Assembly: GCF_014805685.1 (NCBI RefSeq) | Contig: NC_060900.1 | Span: 4,956,601 to 5,020,600 of the forward strand | Direction: 5' to 3' | Origin: Silurus meridionalis | Lineage: Eukaryota; Chordata; Actinopteri; Siluriformes; Siluridae | DNA: 64,000 bases | Part shown: positions 53,264-64,000 of the stretch, one piece after another | Position numbering within the stretch: the first letter of the stretch is position 1 | Layout of the letters: the number at the start of each line of letters is the position of its first letter | Notes under the pieces: generated by a model | What the model saw: the letters and a program-made list of their open reading frames with translations, nothing else | The model's database searches: none | Told to the model about the DNA's origin: nothing | Position numbers and translations under genes: made by a program

Positions 53264-56200
53264 CTTGTGGTCTCCCATGCAGACCTTCTGCCCCAGGATG
53301 TTGTACACGACGTTATTCTGTCCATCGTTTCTCTGTAAAAGACCATATTAAAATCAAGCAACTCATTTAAAATAATCCAAGTTGCTGATTTTATTTTACT
53401 CCTAGTTACCTAGTTAACCTAACCTAGTTACTATACAAAAAAATGAATAATTATGAGGAACTGCATTTATTTGGTAAAATGATTCATATTTAATTATATT
53501 ACAATAAAACCTATTCAGTAATAATAATCAGGTACTTTGTTGCTAAGTAACAAATCTTTCCTAAAAAATCTTTAGTTTTACCTAGAAAGTCAACAAAACA
53601 TTTTTCCCTCATAAGACAAAGACTAAATCATTGTGAAAACCTGAGGGTTTACGGTATGTCAGGACTCACCCTGTAGATGACGTCCCTTGTGTTGTGGGAC
53701 ATGAGGATGCGATCACACCAGGCTGGACAGCGTGTGTTCATGTACTGCGTGGGTTTAGAGTAGTCTTCACTGTAGGGGTAACTGCAAATGAACATGACAA
53801 CAAAATCTATATTAACATACATTTTAAAACAATGCAAACATGAACACTCTCAACATTAGTTTTTTTTTTGTTTTGCTTCGAAAGATCTGAGTTACCTGGG
53901 AAGAAACCGAATCTCCTCTTCTGTGATGATGTCATCGAAGGCTGCTGTCTCGCTGTCATACTCCAGGAGCTGAAAGGTGGTTTAAGACGAGGTGGCATTT
54001 ACATAGACAGAATAAACTTCAGGATTATAAGAGTTTTCCATGCTGGTTCTGTTCTCGGGCAAACTGAGACTCAGGCTTTTATACCTATGAGAGAATCACA
54101 GCAGCTGTGCGTTTTGGAAAAATAGATGGATGGATTTATGTGAAGTGCATGGATGCATTTATGTAAAGAAAACCTAACAAAAAACAAATGAGTGAAAATA
54201 TTTATATAATCAGCTAAAAAATGACTCAATAACATGATTGGGTAGAAATTTGTGCACTTAGCAAAGTGGTGCCCAAACTTTTTGCTCTAAACCAAATAAT
54301 GTGCATATACTATTACCATTGTAAATATTATATGATTTAATACATTTTTAATAAAAATTTACCTCAAATGACCCTAATACAGAATCAGAGGGATCTTAAT
54401 TTATTGATGCAGAGGAAAAGATTCGGAAAGTGCTGAAATTCAGCCTATTGCAAACTCGATAGTTGAAGGCCCCTGAATTTATCACTTTTTTGTTGTTTTT
54501 TCATTCATTTAAATTTTATATCAAACCAAAAACAAAACGGACCAAAAAGAACCAATTTCACTCTGAATCTGTTTCGGCAAAAGGATTGAGAAGTGACACA
54601 GTGAACACAAACGACTTTTAGCTCACCTTTTGTCCAGTGTCCTCTCTGAAGAGTTTATGGTGCAGGTATAAAAACTGCTTAGTCTCTATTTGAAACAGCA
54701 CCTGCTTTCGGGAAAACACAGACAATAGAAGAAGGAATATAAAAAGACATCTTGAATGTCAGAAGAACAAGACTCTAATGTCTCGTAAAAACGAATCACG
54801 CATTAACGCCTAGCGATCTTAATGCAGACATGCATTTTCTCCACTGGCGATAAAAAGTCAATATTGTCTCGCGAGTCATAAATCTAACCCCGGACAGTGT
54901 TTAGTTGAACACAACAAGAGTCAATAAATCATCTGGGTCCAGCACAGGTAGTGTACAGAGCAGCAGGGATGCCATATTCTCTATGGATTTAGCGTTGTGC
55001 AATCTATCACCACGGTGATTACATGAATCACCAGGCGCACCTTGTGGTCGTTGCCTTTTTCCTTGTAGATGATTTTCTCCACTTCGTTTGTGCTGTCCAT
55101 CACCATCTGCACTTCTGCAGTCGTAGAGAGGTCCTGAATATACAGACAATATAGTAAACACACCTTCGTACCCTGATGATGAGGTGTGTACTGTATGTGT
55201 GTCTGGACCAGATGTAAATCGTACCTGTACTAGTCTTAGTGTATCGAGGCGGAAGTTAAAATCTCCAAACAGGAAGAAAGGCAGTGGTCCGAAGTCATTA
55301 GATATCCTGTGTATCAAAGACATTTGTTGGTTCTGTGTTATTTTGATGCACACACAAGAAAACTGAGACGCTACACTTGCAGAATCCTGATTATAAGTAC
55401 CGTAATTATAAAGCGCACCTATGTATAAGCCGCACCCACTGAATTTGACAAAGATTTTTATTTTGAACATAAATAAGCCCATAAGCATCTATAAGCCGCA
55501 GGTGTCTACATTGAAACTAATGAACTTTACACAGGCTTTAACGAAAGACAGTGTCTGTTACACGGTGTAAGGGGTGAAATATGTTGTGGCTCCTTTAAAA
55601 GCAGAGCGGTATTTTGGGAATAGCCTGCCGCCGCATTTTTCCGCTATCACTGCATGTGTGCAACACCGAGGAATACGTCCTTATTATTTTCTGATGCTCA
55701 TTTCTAAGTTTCTTTGATTAACCCGCAACGCTGTTGCCAAGAAAAATAAAAAAGCACGAGTTTTGGAAACCTGTCTGTGCTTATATGATTTCTGTTGCAA
55801 CTGGAGTTAGTGAGCTCTCCCTTCACCCTGACTCAACCAAGAAAGTCATTGTTCACTGTCTTCCTCCTTCCTTTCACAACTATTTCTCTCGAGAGTTTTT
55901 CTTTTGGCATCGTCGTGCGTTTAAAAAAACGTTTTTTCTCCTGATGCCGTGCAGCTCAGAACACAGGTGAGATGCGTTTTTTTGGTTTCCGTTCGGAAAT
56001 TTCATTGGTCTAATGTTATGGGGCTCAGTTTTTTGGCTTGAAGTTTGTGAAACCGGGAAAAACCCAGAAAAATTGGAAACAAGTAGCGACTTATAGTCCG
56101 AAAAATACGGTATATGGGTTTTTACAGATGTTGCAGGTGTTGTAGTATTCGTTGACATGGGCTGACCTGCTGATGACGTAACGGAGAGCTTTCTGTCTGT

Positions 56201-56286
56201 AAGTCGAGTACACAGAGGGACTGCATTTGCAGGCTACGAGGTTCGAAGCGTCATGAAAAAGGTGCACGTTCACCAAGTCCAGGCCC

Positions 56287-56351
<65 letters not shown>

Positions 56352-56826
56352 GAAAAAAAAATGCTGGGTTTACAATAACCTTATTCACTATATTGCCAAA
56401 AGTTTGTGGACACCTGGTCATAAGAATGGTATGTGCTTTTTAATCATCGCATTTCTTTTTTTGTTCCAATTTGCTCTTAGAATTCCCTCCACTCTTCTGG
56501 GAAGATGTTCCACTAGATTTTGGAGTGACCTTTTGAAATTTGTGTTTATCAGCCACAAGGGTGTTAGTAAGGTCAGTGCTGATGTAGGGGAGGTGAGAAG
56601 GCCTGGGGTGCAGTCAGTGTTCCGGTTCATCCCAAAGGTGTTTATTAGAGATGAGATCAGAGCTCTAAAACAGGCTACTCAAGCTTTTGCTCTCCAAACC
56701 ATGTAAACTAGATCTTCACGGAGCTGGATTTGTGCACAGGCAGAAAAGGGCAGGTGTCCCAATACTTTTGTCCATATACTGTGTATAATCAACAAAATTA
56801 CTTCTTAACTTTCACTATTTTCATTT

Positions 56827-56901
<75 letters not shown>

Positions 56902-57323
56902 ATCGAATACTATGGTCAGGTATTTACATATTTTTGTTCAAACAATGTACATAATCCCAGACAAGTCCGGGTTTTAGAGTACAAAATGTGGAAAAGTTTG
57001 GGTTTGGGTAAAAGGTACAAATTAAAGGGATCTCGATAAAGGAAAATAAAGAACCGTAGCACCATTTTTTCCTAGCAAGTGAACAGAAAAAAATAGCATG
57101 TGTTCTACATAATTGTAGCCTACCTTTCGAATTGATCCTGAAATCTTTTCTGTATCATGAGATTAATTTTTTCCCTGAATCACGGCATTAGCTATCAAAA
57201 GGGAGTGTATAGTTGTGTGTGGGTGTGTGTGTGTGCGTGTTCATGAGTGTGCCTGTGTACTCTCTCTATCAGTGCTGTCACTCTCACTGGCTGCTATAAC
57301 TCATTAGCTGTAAGGAAGGAGAA

Positions 57324-57367
<44 letters not shown>

Positions 57368-57666
57368 AGTGTGTTTTGTCAGCGCAGCCAGGGTAACTTG
57401 GCTCATTAATCATTTCACCCTCATACGCACTTTCTAGGCACCTGCTGCCACGAAAGCTCTATTAATGCGTGTCTGATATTACTGTCAGTCATGCACGCTG
57501 ACAAGCTGCACACGCTCTCACACACACACACGCCTTTTTTTTTTTCCAGAGCGGATGTAAGGTGTTAAGACACAGGCACGTACACACTCTGGACACACAG
57601 CATAATTAAAAAACCAACAGAGAACATTTAGAGAATGAGATACAAGACAGTATGTAGGGAAAAGAG

Positions 57667-57725
<59 letters not shown>

Positions 57726-60579
57726 TCATGTTCACATACTGGTTGTGAATAAGCCAACGTGTCCTCATGTAGCCTTTCCTTGACCACTTTCTCTGCAAAA
57801 AGATAAATATGTCAGTAACTGTGGCTCAAGATTTACATTCGGACTAAAGCTGTTTGTCAGGAGAAGTCAAATTTCCTTCCAAATGTACAATACCATCTGG
57901 AACAGCAAACTGAATAAAAGCTTTGGAGGATTCTTCCTGAAAATGTTCCTAAACTGAAATATTTCGATTTAATATTCGCATGACATCTGTACAGGTGGTC
58001 CCCGACTTATGATGTTGATGAATGCTGATGACCCATAATATGGCCTAGGACATGGCCTAGCCTACCCAAAGTCTTAAAGAATGGTGATCAGTATGGAGTA
58101 GTAAACTGTACATAATTACAGAACATAATTTAGCAAAACAGAACAATTTACAGTATTAGACTATATAAACTATACAATTTTGTCAAGTTGCTATCATCAT
58201 CATCGTAAGATTGAAAAGTCAAACCATCATAATTCGGGGATCAGCGATATTAGATTTCAAAGAGGATCATGGTAGACATTTTATTAGTTGGCGTATCTGA
58301 TTATAAGGCAGTCATGAAGGGCAGAGCAACCAGATTGGTTTTAAACCAATGGGAAGGCTATGCTAGCTCAAAAAAAACACTAAACTTCGAGCCTTGAACT
58401 AGAAAGATTATGACAATTGAAGACACAGGAAGGTCTGGGCTTGTCCAAACAACCCCCCAAATGTGTTATAAAGACAAGATCATTGAATCCCCAATTCAGA
58501 GGCTAAACTTAAATAAAAATGTATGTGGATTTGTTTCCTGCTCCTCATTTGAATCAGTCCAATTCGTTTTTTTCTATTCGTTTCTTTTTTTGCACTCACA
58601 TCTGGCCAAAAGTTTCTCTGAAACTTCTCCTTCTCCACCGTCGTGACTCCGTACAGCGAATCTGCGTACTTGTTGCGTCCTGACACCAATCTGAACTCCT
58701 TCGCTAGAAGAGTGAGAGAGAAAGAGAGAGAGAGAGGAGGGGGGGGGGAGAAGCAGAGTGAGTAAACAGCCGAGAGAGAAAGAGCAAGACATGCGAACGT
58801 GAAATCAATGCGCTAATGTCGACTTCGCTCCCCGATGGCGTGCACAGAGATTCATAAGGCACGAATGCGATGGGGGAACCGAATTCGGCAGCGCGCCGAG
58901 CTTTATGGCTCTTCCATTAGGCTTCTTCTTTAAGGCTTATTCATGAGACGGCGTGACGGGAATGCGCACGCAGGGAAAAGAGGAAAAAAACGAGACTCGG
59001 GAGCGGCCTGAAAAAGCAAATTAGAATCGGAATTTAAGAGCGTTTTGTTGCTCGAAGCCAGACTGAGTAATTAGAAATGAATCGAGGCCTGATGGAAGCG
59101 AGCTGCCGGGGTGTACGACGGTCGCTCGGATGGATGGCACGCAGGCTTGGAGTTGAAGATAATACAACTTCTAAACAGGAATTCGAACACCTTATGAACT
59201 TTCGGGTAATTGGGAACAAATGCGATTATTGAAATGAAAAGATGGTGAAGGGAGCCTCCACTGTCCCCGAGTGGTTTCCGATATCAGGGTGTCCTGTTCT
59301 GGTGTTACTCTCCATAAATTACACCGGAAATTGCTTCCTTTAGGTAAAGTGAAAGTGCCAACAAATTCTTGTCATGGCGTGATTGACACAATACTTTACA
59401 CTAATAACTGCAAAGTACGAGATGATAAAACACGATGATTGCCGAAACCCAACAATCTAAAAGCTTTTGTGTTAGGCCGTATTGGCTCAAAGATAAACTC
59501 CTGCATCTTACAGAAAGGGCTTTTGTCTGAAGTGTTCCAGGTTCGGGCGAATGTTTGAATTAATGAAAAGAAGAATAGAATGGAAGAAGCGTATTTGAAC
59601 AGCAGGTTCAGTTTTGTAAGCTTTATCTTAAAATAAATATTTAAATAATTAATTTTTTTTTTTTTTTTTTTTGCAGTCTATCATACGGTATATGATACAA
59701 AACATCATTAGCTGTTACTTTATTCTATTTCATTGCGAAGTAAAGAGAGATTGTTGGACAAGCACAATATGTGACTGCGATAAATCTGATAGCTATCAAA
59801 ATGTATTACACTGAACAGACAAGTGTATGGGGGACACCGGACTTTTCCAGGCAGATGTGTTTCTTCTCCAAACTGTTACCACAAAGTTGAAGGCACACAA
59901 TTAAATACGATGTCTTTGAATGAAGTCGAATTAGATTTGTCCTTCACTTTATTTGGGACACCAAAACCTGTTCCAGCATTGCAATGTCCTTGTGCACAAA
60001 ACCAGCTTTATGAACATATGGTTTACTTGGGCTGTGGTGGAAGATCTTGAAATGATCACCATGAATTGACATCCTCACAGAAAATGTAATAAATGTGGAA
60101 TGGGATGTTTAGAGAGCACATACAAAATCTTAAGGTCGAGTGTCCACAAACTTTTGGACAAATATTGTAAATTACTGTAGAGATAACTAGTAATCAAGTG
60201 AAGTGAAAAACCGACTGTAGCTCCATACCAAATGAGAAATATTTTTTATTTCCTCATTTGCGGTATCTATTCGTCCACAAGGCAGTGATGAATAAATAAA
60301 TGAATAAATGAATGAGTGAATGAATGAAAGAATGAAAGAAAAAAGTCCAGTCTTGAAATCAGCTTGTTCTGTCCACTACTAAGATTTAATAACAAACTAG
60401 AAGATGTTTCACTCAACTGTTTAGGAAAATGAATCTCATCCTAGCAGGGATCACCACAAGATAATGAAAAAAATATATATAAAACTCGTGTCATGTCATG
60501 TCTGTGATCTCTTACCACTAAAATCGTACTGCTGGACGTTCTCCAGAGATTTGTGGATGAAGTAAATGCTCCCGAGGGC
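53264..60579 (-). CDS. inpp5a: Type I inositol polyphosphate 5-phosphatase (INPP5A-like), partial, 10 exons seen
   Basis: Exons in order: 60579-60516, 58703-58600, 57792-57740, 56286-56167, 55306-55225, 55133-55041, 54701-54627, 53969-53896, 53781-53670, 53332-53264. Each join is GT-AG and keeps frame (282 codons). The order matches INPP5A throughout: ALGSIYFIHKSLENV; then KWSRKGYMRTRW; then DLVNVHLFHDASNLVA; then the catalytic FLFGDFNFRLD (exon 55306); then SYPYSED and CPAWCDRIL (exon 53781); and finally VCMGDHK. The two 5-phosphatase signature motifs are intact, so activity on Ins(1,4,5)P3 and Ins(1,3,4,5)P4 is expected; this ends calcium signals at membranes. The N-terminal exons (about the first 110 residues) were not found up to 64000, and the C-terminal exon after GDHK, with the lipidated tail, was not located. 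Residues between motifs are well diverged from mammalian INPP5A, so this may be a second fish copy. Confidence 0.88.
55398..56112. mobile_element. Non-autonomous DNA element (TACCGTA termini)
   Basis: Left end TACCGTAATTATAAAGCGCA and right end GACTTATAGTCCGAAAAATA then CGGTA are inverted relatives; subterminal TATAAGCCGCA occurs at 55425 and 55490. This matches the well-known fish MITE whose ends read like 'ACTATAAGCCGCA'. No coding content. It occupies an inpp5a intron. Confidence 0.65.
56287..56345. repeat. (CA)n at an inpp5a splice acceptor
   Basis: The CA run begins at 56289, immediately intronic to the exon that starts at 56286; on the gene strand the polypyrimidine position is GT repeat right up to the TAG acceptor. 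Confidence 0.9.
56385..56785 (-). mobile_element. MITE copy (GACACCTGAC family), reversed
   Basis: Good terminal inverted repeats: CACTATATTGCCAAAAGTTT then GTGGACACCTGGTC at the left, and CAGGTGTCCCAATACTTTTG then TCCATATACTGTG at the right. It lies in an inpp5a intron. Confidence 0.75.
56833..56899. repeat. (TA)n microsatellite
   Basis: Pure TA run in an inpp5a intron. Confidence 0.95.
57324..57723. repeat. Two (GT)n microsatellites
   Basis: GT at 57324-57365 and 57668-57723. The second lies 17 bases downstream (gene sense) of the inpp5a exon at 57792-57740. Confidence 0.9.
57366..57520. other. Candidate conserved non-coding element in an inpp5a intron
   Basis: TTGGCTCATTAATCATTTCA, GGCACCTGCTGCCACG and TCTATTAATGCGTGTC occur in 120 bases between two GT runs. 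Confidence 0.3.
57994..58245. mobile_element. Foldback MITE (GGTGGTCCCCGACTTATGATG termini)
   Basis: GTGGTCCCCGACTTATGATG at the left pairs with CATCATAATTCGGGGATCA at the right. About 250 bases, non-coding, in an inpp5a intron. Confidence 0.6.
58800..59260. other. Candidate conserved non-coding element in an inpp5a intron
   Basis: CpG-containing, repeat-free sequence (GCGCGCCGAGCTTTATGGCT, AAGGCTTATTCATGAGACGG) unlike the AT-rich flanks. Confidence 0.3.
59805..60170 (+). mobile_element. MITE copy (GACACCTGAC family)
   Basis: Left end GACACCGGACTTTTCCAGGC; right end AAGGTCGAGTGTCCACAAAC then TTTTGGACAAATATTGTA. Internal AACCTGTTCCAGCATTGCAA and TATGGTTTACTTGGGC are shared. The central part is deleted. 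It sits in an inpp5a intron. Confidence 0.7.
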
Positions 60580-60894
60580 CTGTGGACACATGCAGCGAGA
60601 AGAAGATGACTTCATTAGCATGTAGTATGTTGTTTAATATGGAGGAAGTGCAGCTAGAAGACAATAATGGCCTTTGTAAGCTTTGCCACATCGATTTTCA
60701 CATCTTTATAAATCATGATCATTATCTATTGATATATTTAAGCCAAAGGTCGGCGTGTCGTTTGTACGACACGTGTACGACGCGGGGATATCAAATCGAC
60801 GTGAAACAATAGTGTGTGGAAAAACGATATGGTAAAAATAAGACACTAGGACATAAATATTGCACGCTGCCTTATACACACACACACTCACACA

Positions 60895-61310
60895 CTCGGC
60901 AGTGGCGGAGCCGTGAGTGGGTTTAATGTACTAGCCGCCCGGCTCCTGCGCTCGCTCATCAATCGCGTCCCACCGAGATCAATAAGGACAGAAAATTAAA
61001 ACAATCACACAGTGATTAAACACTCAAGCCACAGAGCGGACCAACGTGGGACGAAGAAAAATCACCTGCCGTTCTGGGCCTCTTCGCGCTGCAGCACCAA
61101 CACCTGACAAGCTCTTAAACACCCACACACACACACTCGCTGACACACACATACTGCCACAAGGTGAGGTCCACCGAGGGTGACAAGACATCCCCAGGAG
61201 GAGGGAATAAATCTTGTGAGTAAACCGATGCTTGTTTAATAAGACGGTGCTTTCCAGATGACCGGCCCTGAGGAGAGCAGATCCAGAGACAGGAAGCTTG
61301 AAGAATCGCA
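60895..61310. other. Candidate non-coding element upstream of the first recognised inpp5a exon
   Basis: GC-rich, repeat-poor block (CTAGCCGCCCGGCTCCTGCG, then CTCATCAATCGCGTCCC). No inpp5a exon could be matched in it. Confidence 0.25.
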
Positions 61311-61639
61311 AAAATAAATGCTTTTTTAAGTTTTTCCAATTTCCCTCACTTTTTTTCCCCCGCTTGGTTCTTTCTTTCTGTTTTGCGCAATTCGAAGAAT
61401 TGTTCGGTTTTCCACAAAAAAAATTATTTAACTTATCCGATCATCTTTAAAACATCCTATTGATCAGGGACGTGAGGAAAATTTGGACGCACAGTTCTAA
61501 CAGAGAAAGCTGGTGCACTGGTTGTTTTAAACAAAGTGAAAAACACCTAAATGTTCAGGTGTTGGTGGTGTAGTAGACACCATGGCTTCAACAAAACATT
61601 TGATTTTGATTGTTCGATATAATTCTAATTAATTAGTGG

Positions 61640-61950
61640 ACATGTGAAACCGAACCCTGTTCCAGCATCACAATGCACACAAAGCCATCTCTATGAAGAT
61701 AGGCTTTACATATGTTGGAGTAAAAGATCTTGAGTGGCCGGCTTTAGAGCTCTGATCTCAACCCTATTGAACACTTTTTGGGATGAGTTGAAACGGTGAC
61801 TGCACCCCAGGCCTCCTTACCTCACCTACATCAGTACCTGACTTTACCTGACCAACATTTGGCTGAATGAGCACAAATCTCCAAACTCCAAAATCTAGTG
61901 GAACATCTTCCCAGAAGAGTGGAGATTATAACAGCAAATAGGGACTGAAT
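61640..61950 (+). mobile_element. MITE copy (GACACCTGAC family), partial
   Basis: Contains CCCTGTTCCAGCATCACAAT, TTGGAGTAAAAGATCTTGAG, CACCCCAGGCCTCCTTACCT and CCAGAAGAGTGGAGATTA; neither terminus is clear. Confidence 0.65.
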
Positions 61951-62139
61951 TGTGCTCATTTGTCCACAATATTATTACTATTACATTCTTACTCCAATTA
62001 AACTCATACAGACATATAACATTCTGTAAATGCAACTGAGGGTGTAGTGATACGCTGGAAGAGGAAGCCTGAGACAACATCTCTGTCCAGCACGTTTCCG
62101 AGGCAAACTGTGAAGAGCCTGCTTCAGAGCTACGTCTAA

Positions 62140-62515
62140 ATTTATGGCATTTATCAGATGCTCTCCAGAGCAACTTACAATTATGTCATTCATACAACTG
62201 AGCAGTTGATGGTTAGGGCCCTGCTCAAGGGCCCAGCAGTGAACTCTTGCACTACCATTTAGGTGGTGGTGCTTTATACTTGTCACATGCTTTTTTTTAG
62301 CACAGTGAAATTCTTTCTTCACAAATCGTAGCGATGTTAGAAGCTGGGGTCAGAGTGCAGTGTCAGCCATGATACAGCGGCCCTGGGGCACTTAGGATTA
62401 AAGGCCTTATTTAGGGGACCCAATTAAGGCAGCTTGGCAATACTGGGGTGTGAACCCCAAACCTTCCAATCAATAACTCAGAGCTGTAACCAGTGAGCTC
62501 CCACCTCCCCCAGAA
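62140..62515 (-). repeat. Two stacked SINE modules, antisense, with tRNA-like head
   Basis: 62140-62260 is the tail module (CATTTATCAGATGCTCTCCA, AGCAACTTACAATTATGTC, GGGCCCTGCTCAAGGGCCCA). 62300-62515 is a second module: AGCACAGTGAAATTCTTTCT, GCTGGGGTCAGAGTGCAG, then the reversed tRNA-like head with a B-box-like GGTGTGAACCCC and an A-box-like ACCAGTGAGCTCCCACC. Both lie in reverse orientation. Confidence 0.65.
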
Positions 62516-63158
62516 ATACCTCCTTAAGGTATTTCTGGACAATAGTTTAGTGCTCAGGGGGGCTAATAATTGTGAATTCCAGCTCAATCTTTAATTCGGC
62601 GGAGCTGTATTACTAAACTTTGAATCCTAAGGCTTTGAATGTGTTATACACTTTTACACACACCTTAATACCCAAATAAATCCTTATAACAACTCAAACC
62701 CGCCCACTTCTTCAACTGCAGTCACTTGTGCTTTCGTTCAAAATCAAACTGTGTAATAATAAAACATGGACATCTCACCACCAATTATAGACGATATAGA
62801 GAATGAAAACTATGCATTCCTACAAAAAACAAAACAAGGTCAAGCATGCAGAGCCGTGTCCCCGTTCCACACATCTCTGCATTCTCATTTCTCTCACGCC
62901 GCCTCTATTGATTTGTTATCAGTTTTCCCGAGGTTGTACATCATCGCTTTCCTGGGCAATGGCGTGTGTGTGCTTGTAAGTGTGAGTATGTGTGTGTGTT
63001 GTGTGTGTGTATGTGTGTGTGAGAGACAGAGAGAGGAGGCTGCAGCAGTACAAATTGTGTTTTGATAAAAAATCACTTGTAAGTCAATATTTTTTATTAA
63101 ATGCTGCACTAAACTGATTGATGAAGATAGGTGTTAAAACTGTGCACAAGAGCTTGTT

Positions 63159-63167
63159 CTGTGTGTG

Positions 63168-63266
<99 letters not shown>

Positions 63267-63599
63267 TTTATTTGCATTATATTTTATTATATACACATAA
63301 GCATACAAACAAACATACACTCCCCCTTCTGGTGTGCAGAGAGTTTTGCGTGATTTGTGGGTTTTCTATTTTGTGTGTACATGTATGTGCGTGTGTGTGT
63401 ATAAGCTGTGGAAAAGGAAGCTTGTTTAAATAAAAAAAGTTATAGTCAGAGTTTATGTATGTATGTGTGTATGTGTGTATGTATGTATGTATGTATGTGT
63501 GTGTGCGTGTGTGCGTCTGTGTGTGTCTGTATTTGTGTGTGCGTGTGTGTGTGATTTCATTCATAAATCAGCATACATTCAGTGAAAACAAAGAGAGGG

Positions 63600-63651
<52 letters not shown>

Positions 63652-63934
63652 GAGGAGCAGAATTTGTTTAGATTCAGAGAACAATGTACATACATTTACT
63701 CTGTGTGTGTGTGTGTGTACGTCTGTGTGTGTGTGTATGTACGTGTGTGTGTACGTGTGTTTGTACGTACATGTGTATGTGTACCTGTGTGTGTACATGT
63801 GTGTGTGGTAAAATGGGTAATTTGTTCCAATTACAAAACAATGTACATACATTTACTGTGCGTGTGTGTGTGTGTGTGTGTGGTAAAGAGGGGAATTTGT
63901 TTCCATTTATACAACAGTTTTACATACATTTACA

Positions 63935-63972
<38 letters not shown>

Positions 63973-64000
63973 AATAATGTGTTAAAGGGGTAACAAACAC
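63159..64000. repeat. GT-dominated satellite-like region
   Basis: (GT)n of about 105 bases at 63159-63265, then GTAT/GT mixtures at 63452-63557, 63602-63651, 63701-63809, 63857-63882 and 63939-63971. Between them ACAATGTACATACATTTACT recurs at about 63681 and 63838, with a variant at 63920, and each is preceded by AATTTGTT: a tandem unit of roughly 80-160 bases in which the GT tract length varies. Confidence 0.85.

Noticed and set aside
57518..57787. Minus-strand open frame of 89 codons taken as a gene
   Set aside because: It is out of frame with the real inpp5a exon at 57792-57740 and then runs through a GT repeat.

Overview
This is a vertebrate nuclear window, almost certainly from a ray-finned fish. 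The genes are multi-exon with GT-AG introns. The intergenic DNA is rich in long (GT)n, (TA)n and GATA/GACA microsatellites, Tc1-like transposons, RTE-type LINE fragments and tRNA-headed SINEs whose tails carry the usual fish 'GCATCTGCCAAATGC' core. The repeat set resembles otophysan fish such as catfish or characins; that placement is an inference.

Four protein-coding genes can be rebuilt by joining exons at phase-consistent splice sites. (1) neurl3, minus strand, 15395-12644, four exons, 321 aa: one neuralized (NHR) domain and a C-terminal C3HC4 RING. (2) An NHR-HECT gene, minus strand, about 34807-28711, nine exons, 623 aa: an NHR domain clearly paralogous to that of neurl3, joined through a short linker to a complete G2E3-like HECT ubiquitin ligase domain. 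(3) nkx6.3, plus strand, 41236-44125, three exons, 269 aa: an NK6 homeodomain repressor. (4) An inpp5a-like type I inositol polyphosphate 5-phosphatase, minus strand, ten coding exons from 60579 to 53264. Its first exons lie beyond the right edge or were not found, and its last exon was not located. nkx6.3 and inpp5a are convergent.

Layout: 1-12.5 kb has no intact gene; it holds microsatellites, a deleted Tc1 element, a scrambled RTE island, MITE copies and one broken coding-like patch at about 6 kb. 12.6-15.4 kb is neurl3, followed by a large GATA/GACA block. 16-28.6 kb is repeat-rich with no gene: a decayed Tc1 element near 21-22 kb and a locally duplicated segment at 22.6-25.3 kb. 28.7-34.8 kb is the NHR-HECT gene, whose first intron carries a minisatellite with a 207-bp higher-order period. 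35-41 kb is gene-free. 41.2-44.4 kb is nkx6.3. 44.5-64 kb is inpp5a and its flank, with MITEs in the introns and several AT-rich, non-repetitive patches that look like conserved non-coding elements.

The most interesting point is the neurl3 / NHR-HECT pair: one substrate-recognition domain, carried on a phase 1-1 exon, coupled to two different ubiquitin-transfer modules about 13 kb apart on the same strand. nkx6.3 next to inpp5a mirrors the NKX6-2/INPP5A linkage known in mammals and suggests an old regulatory block.
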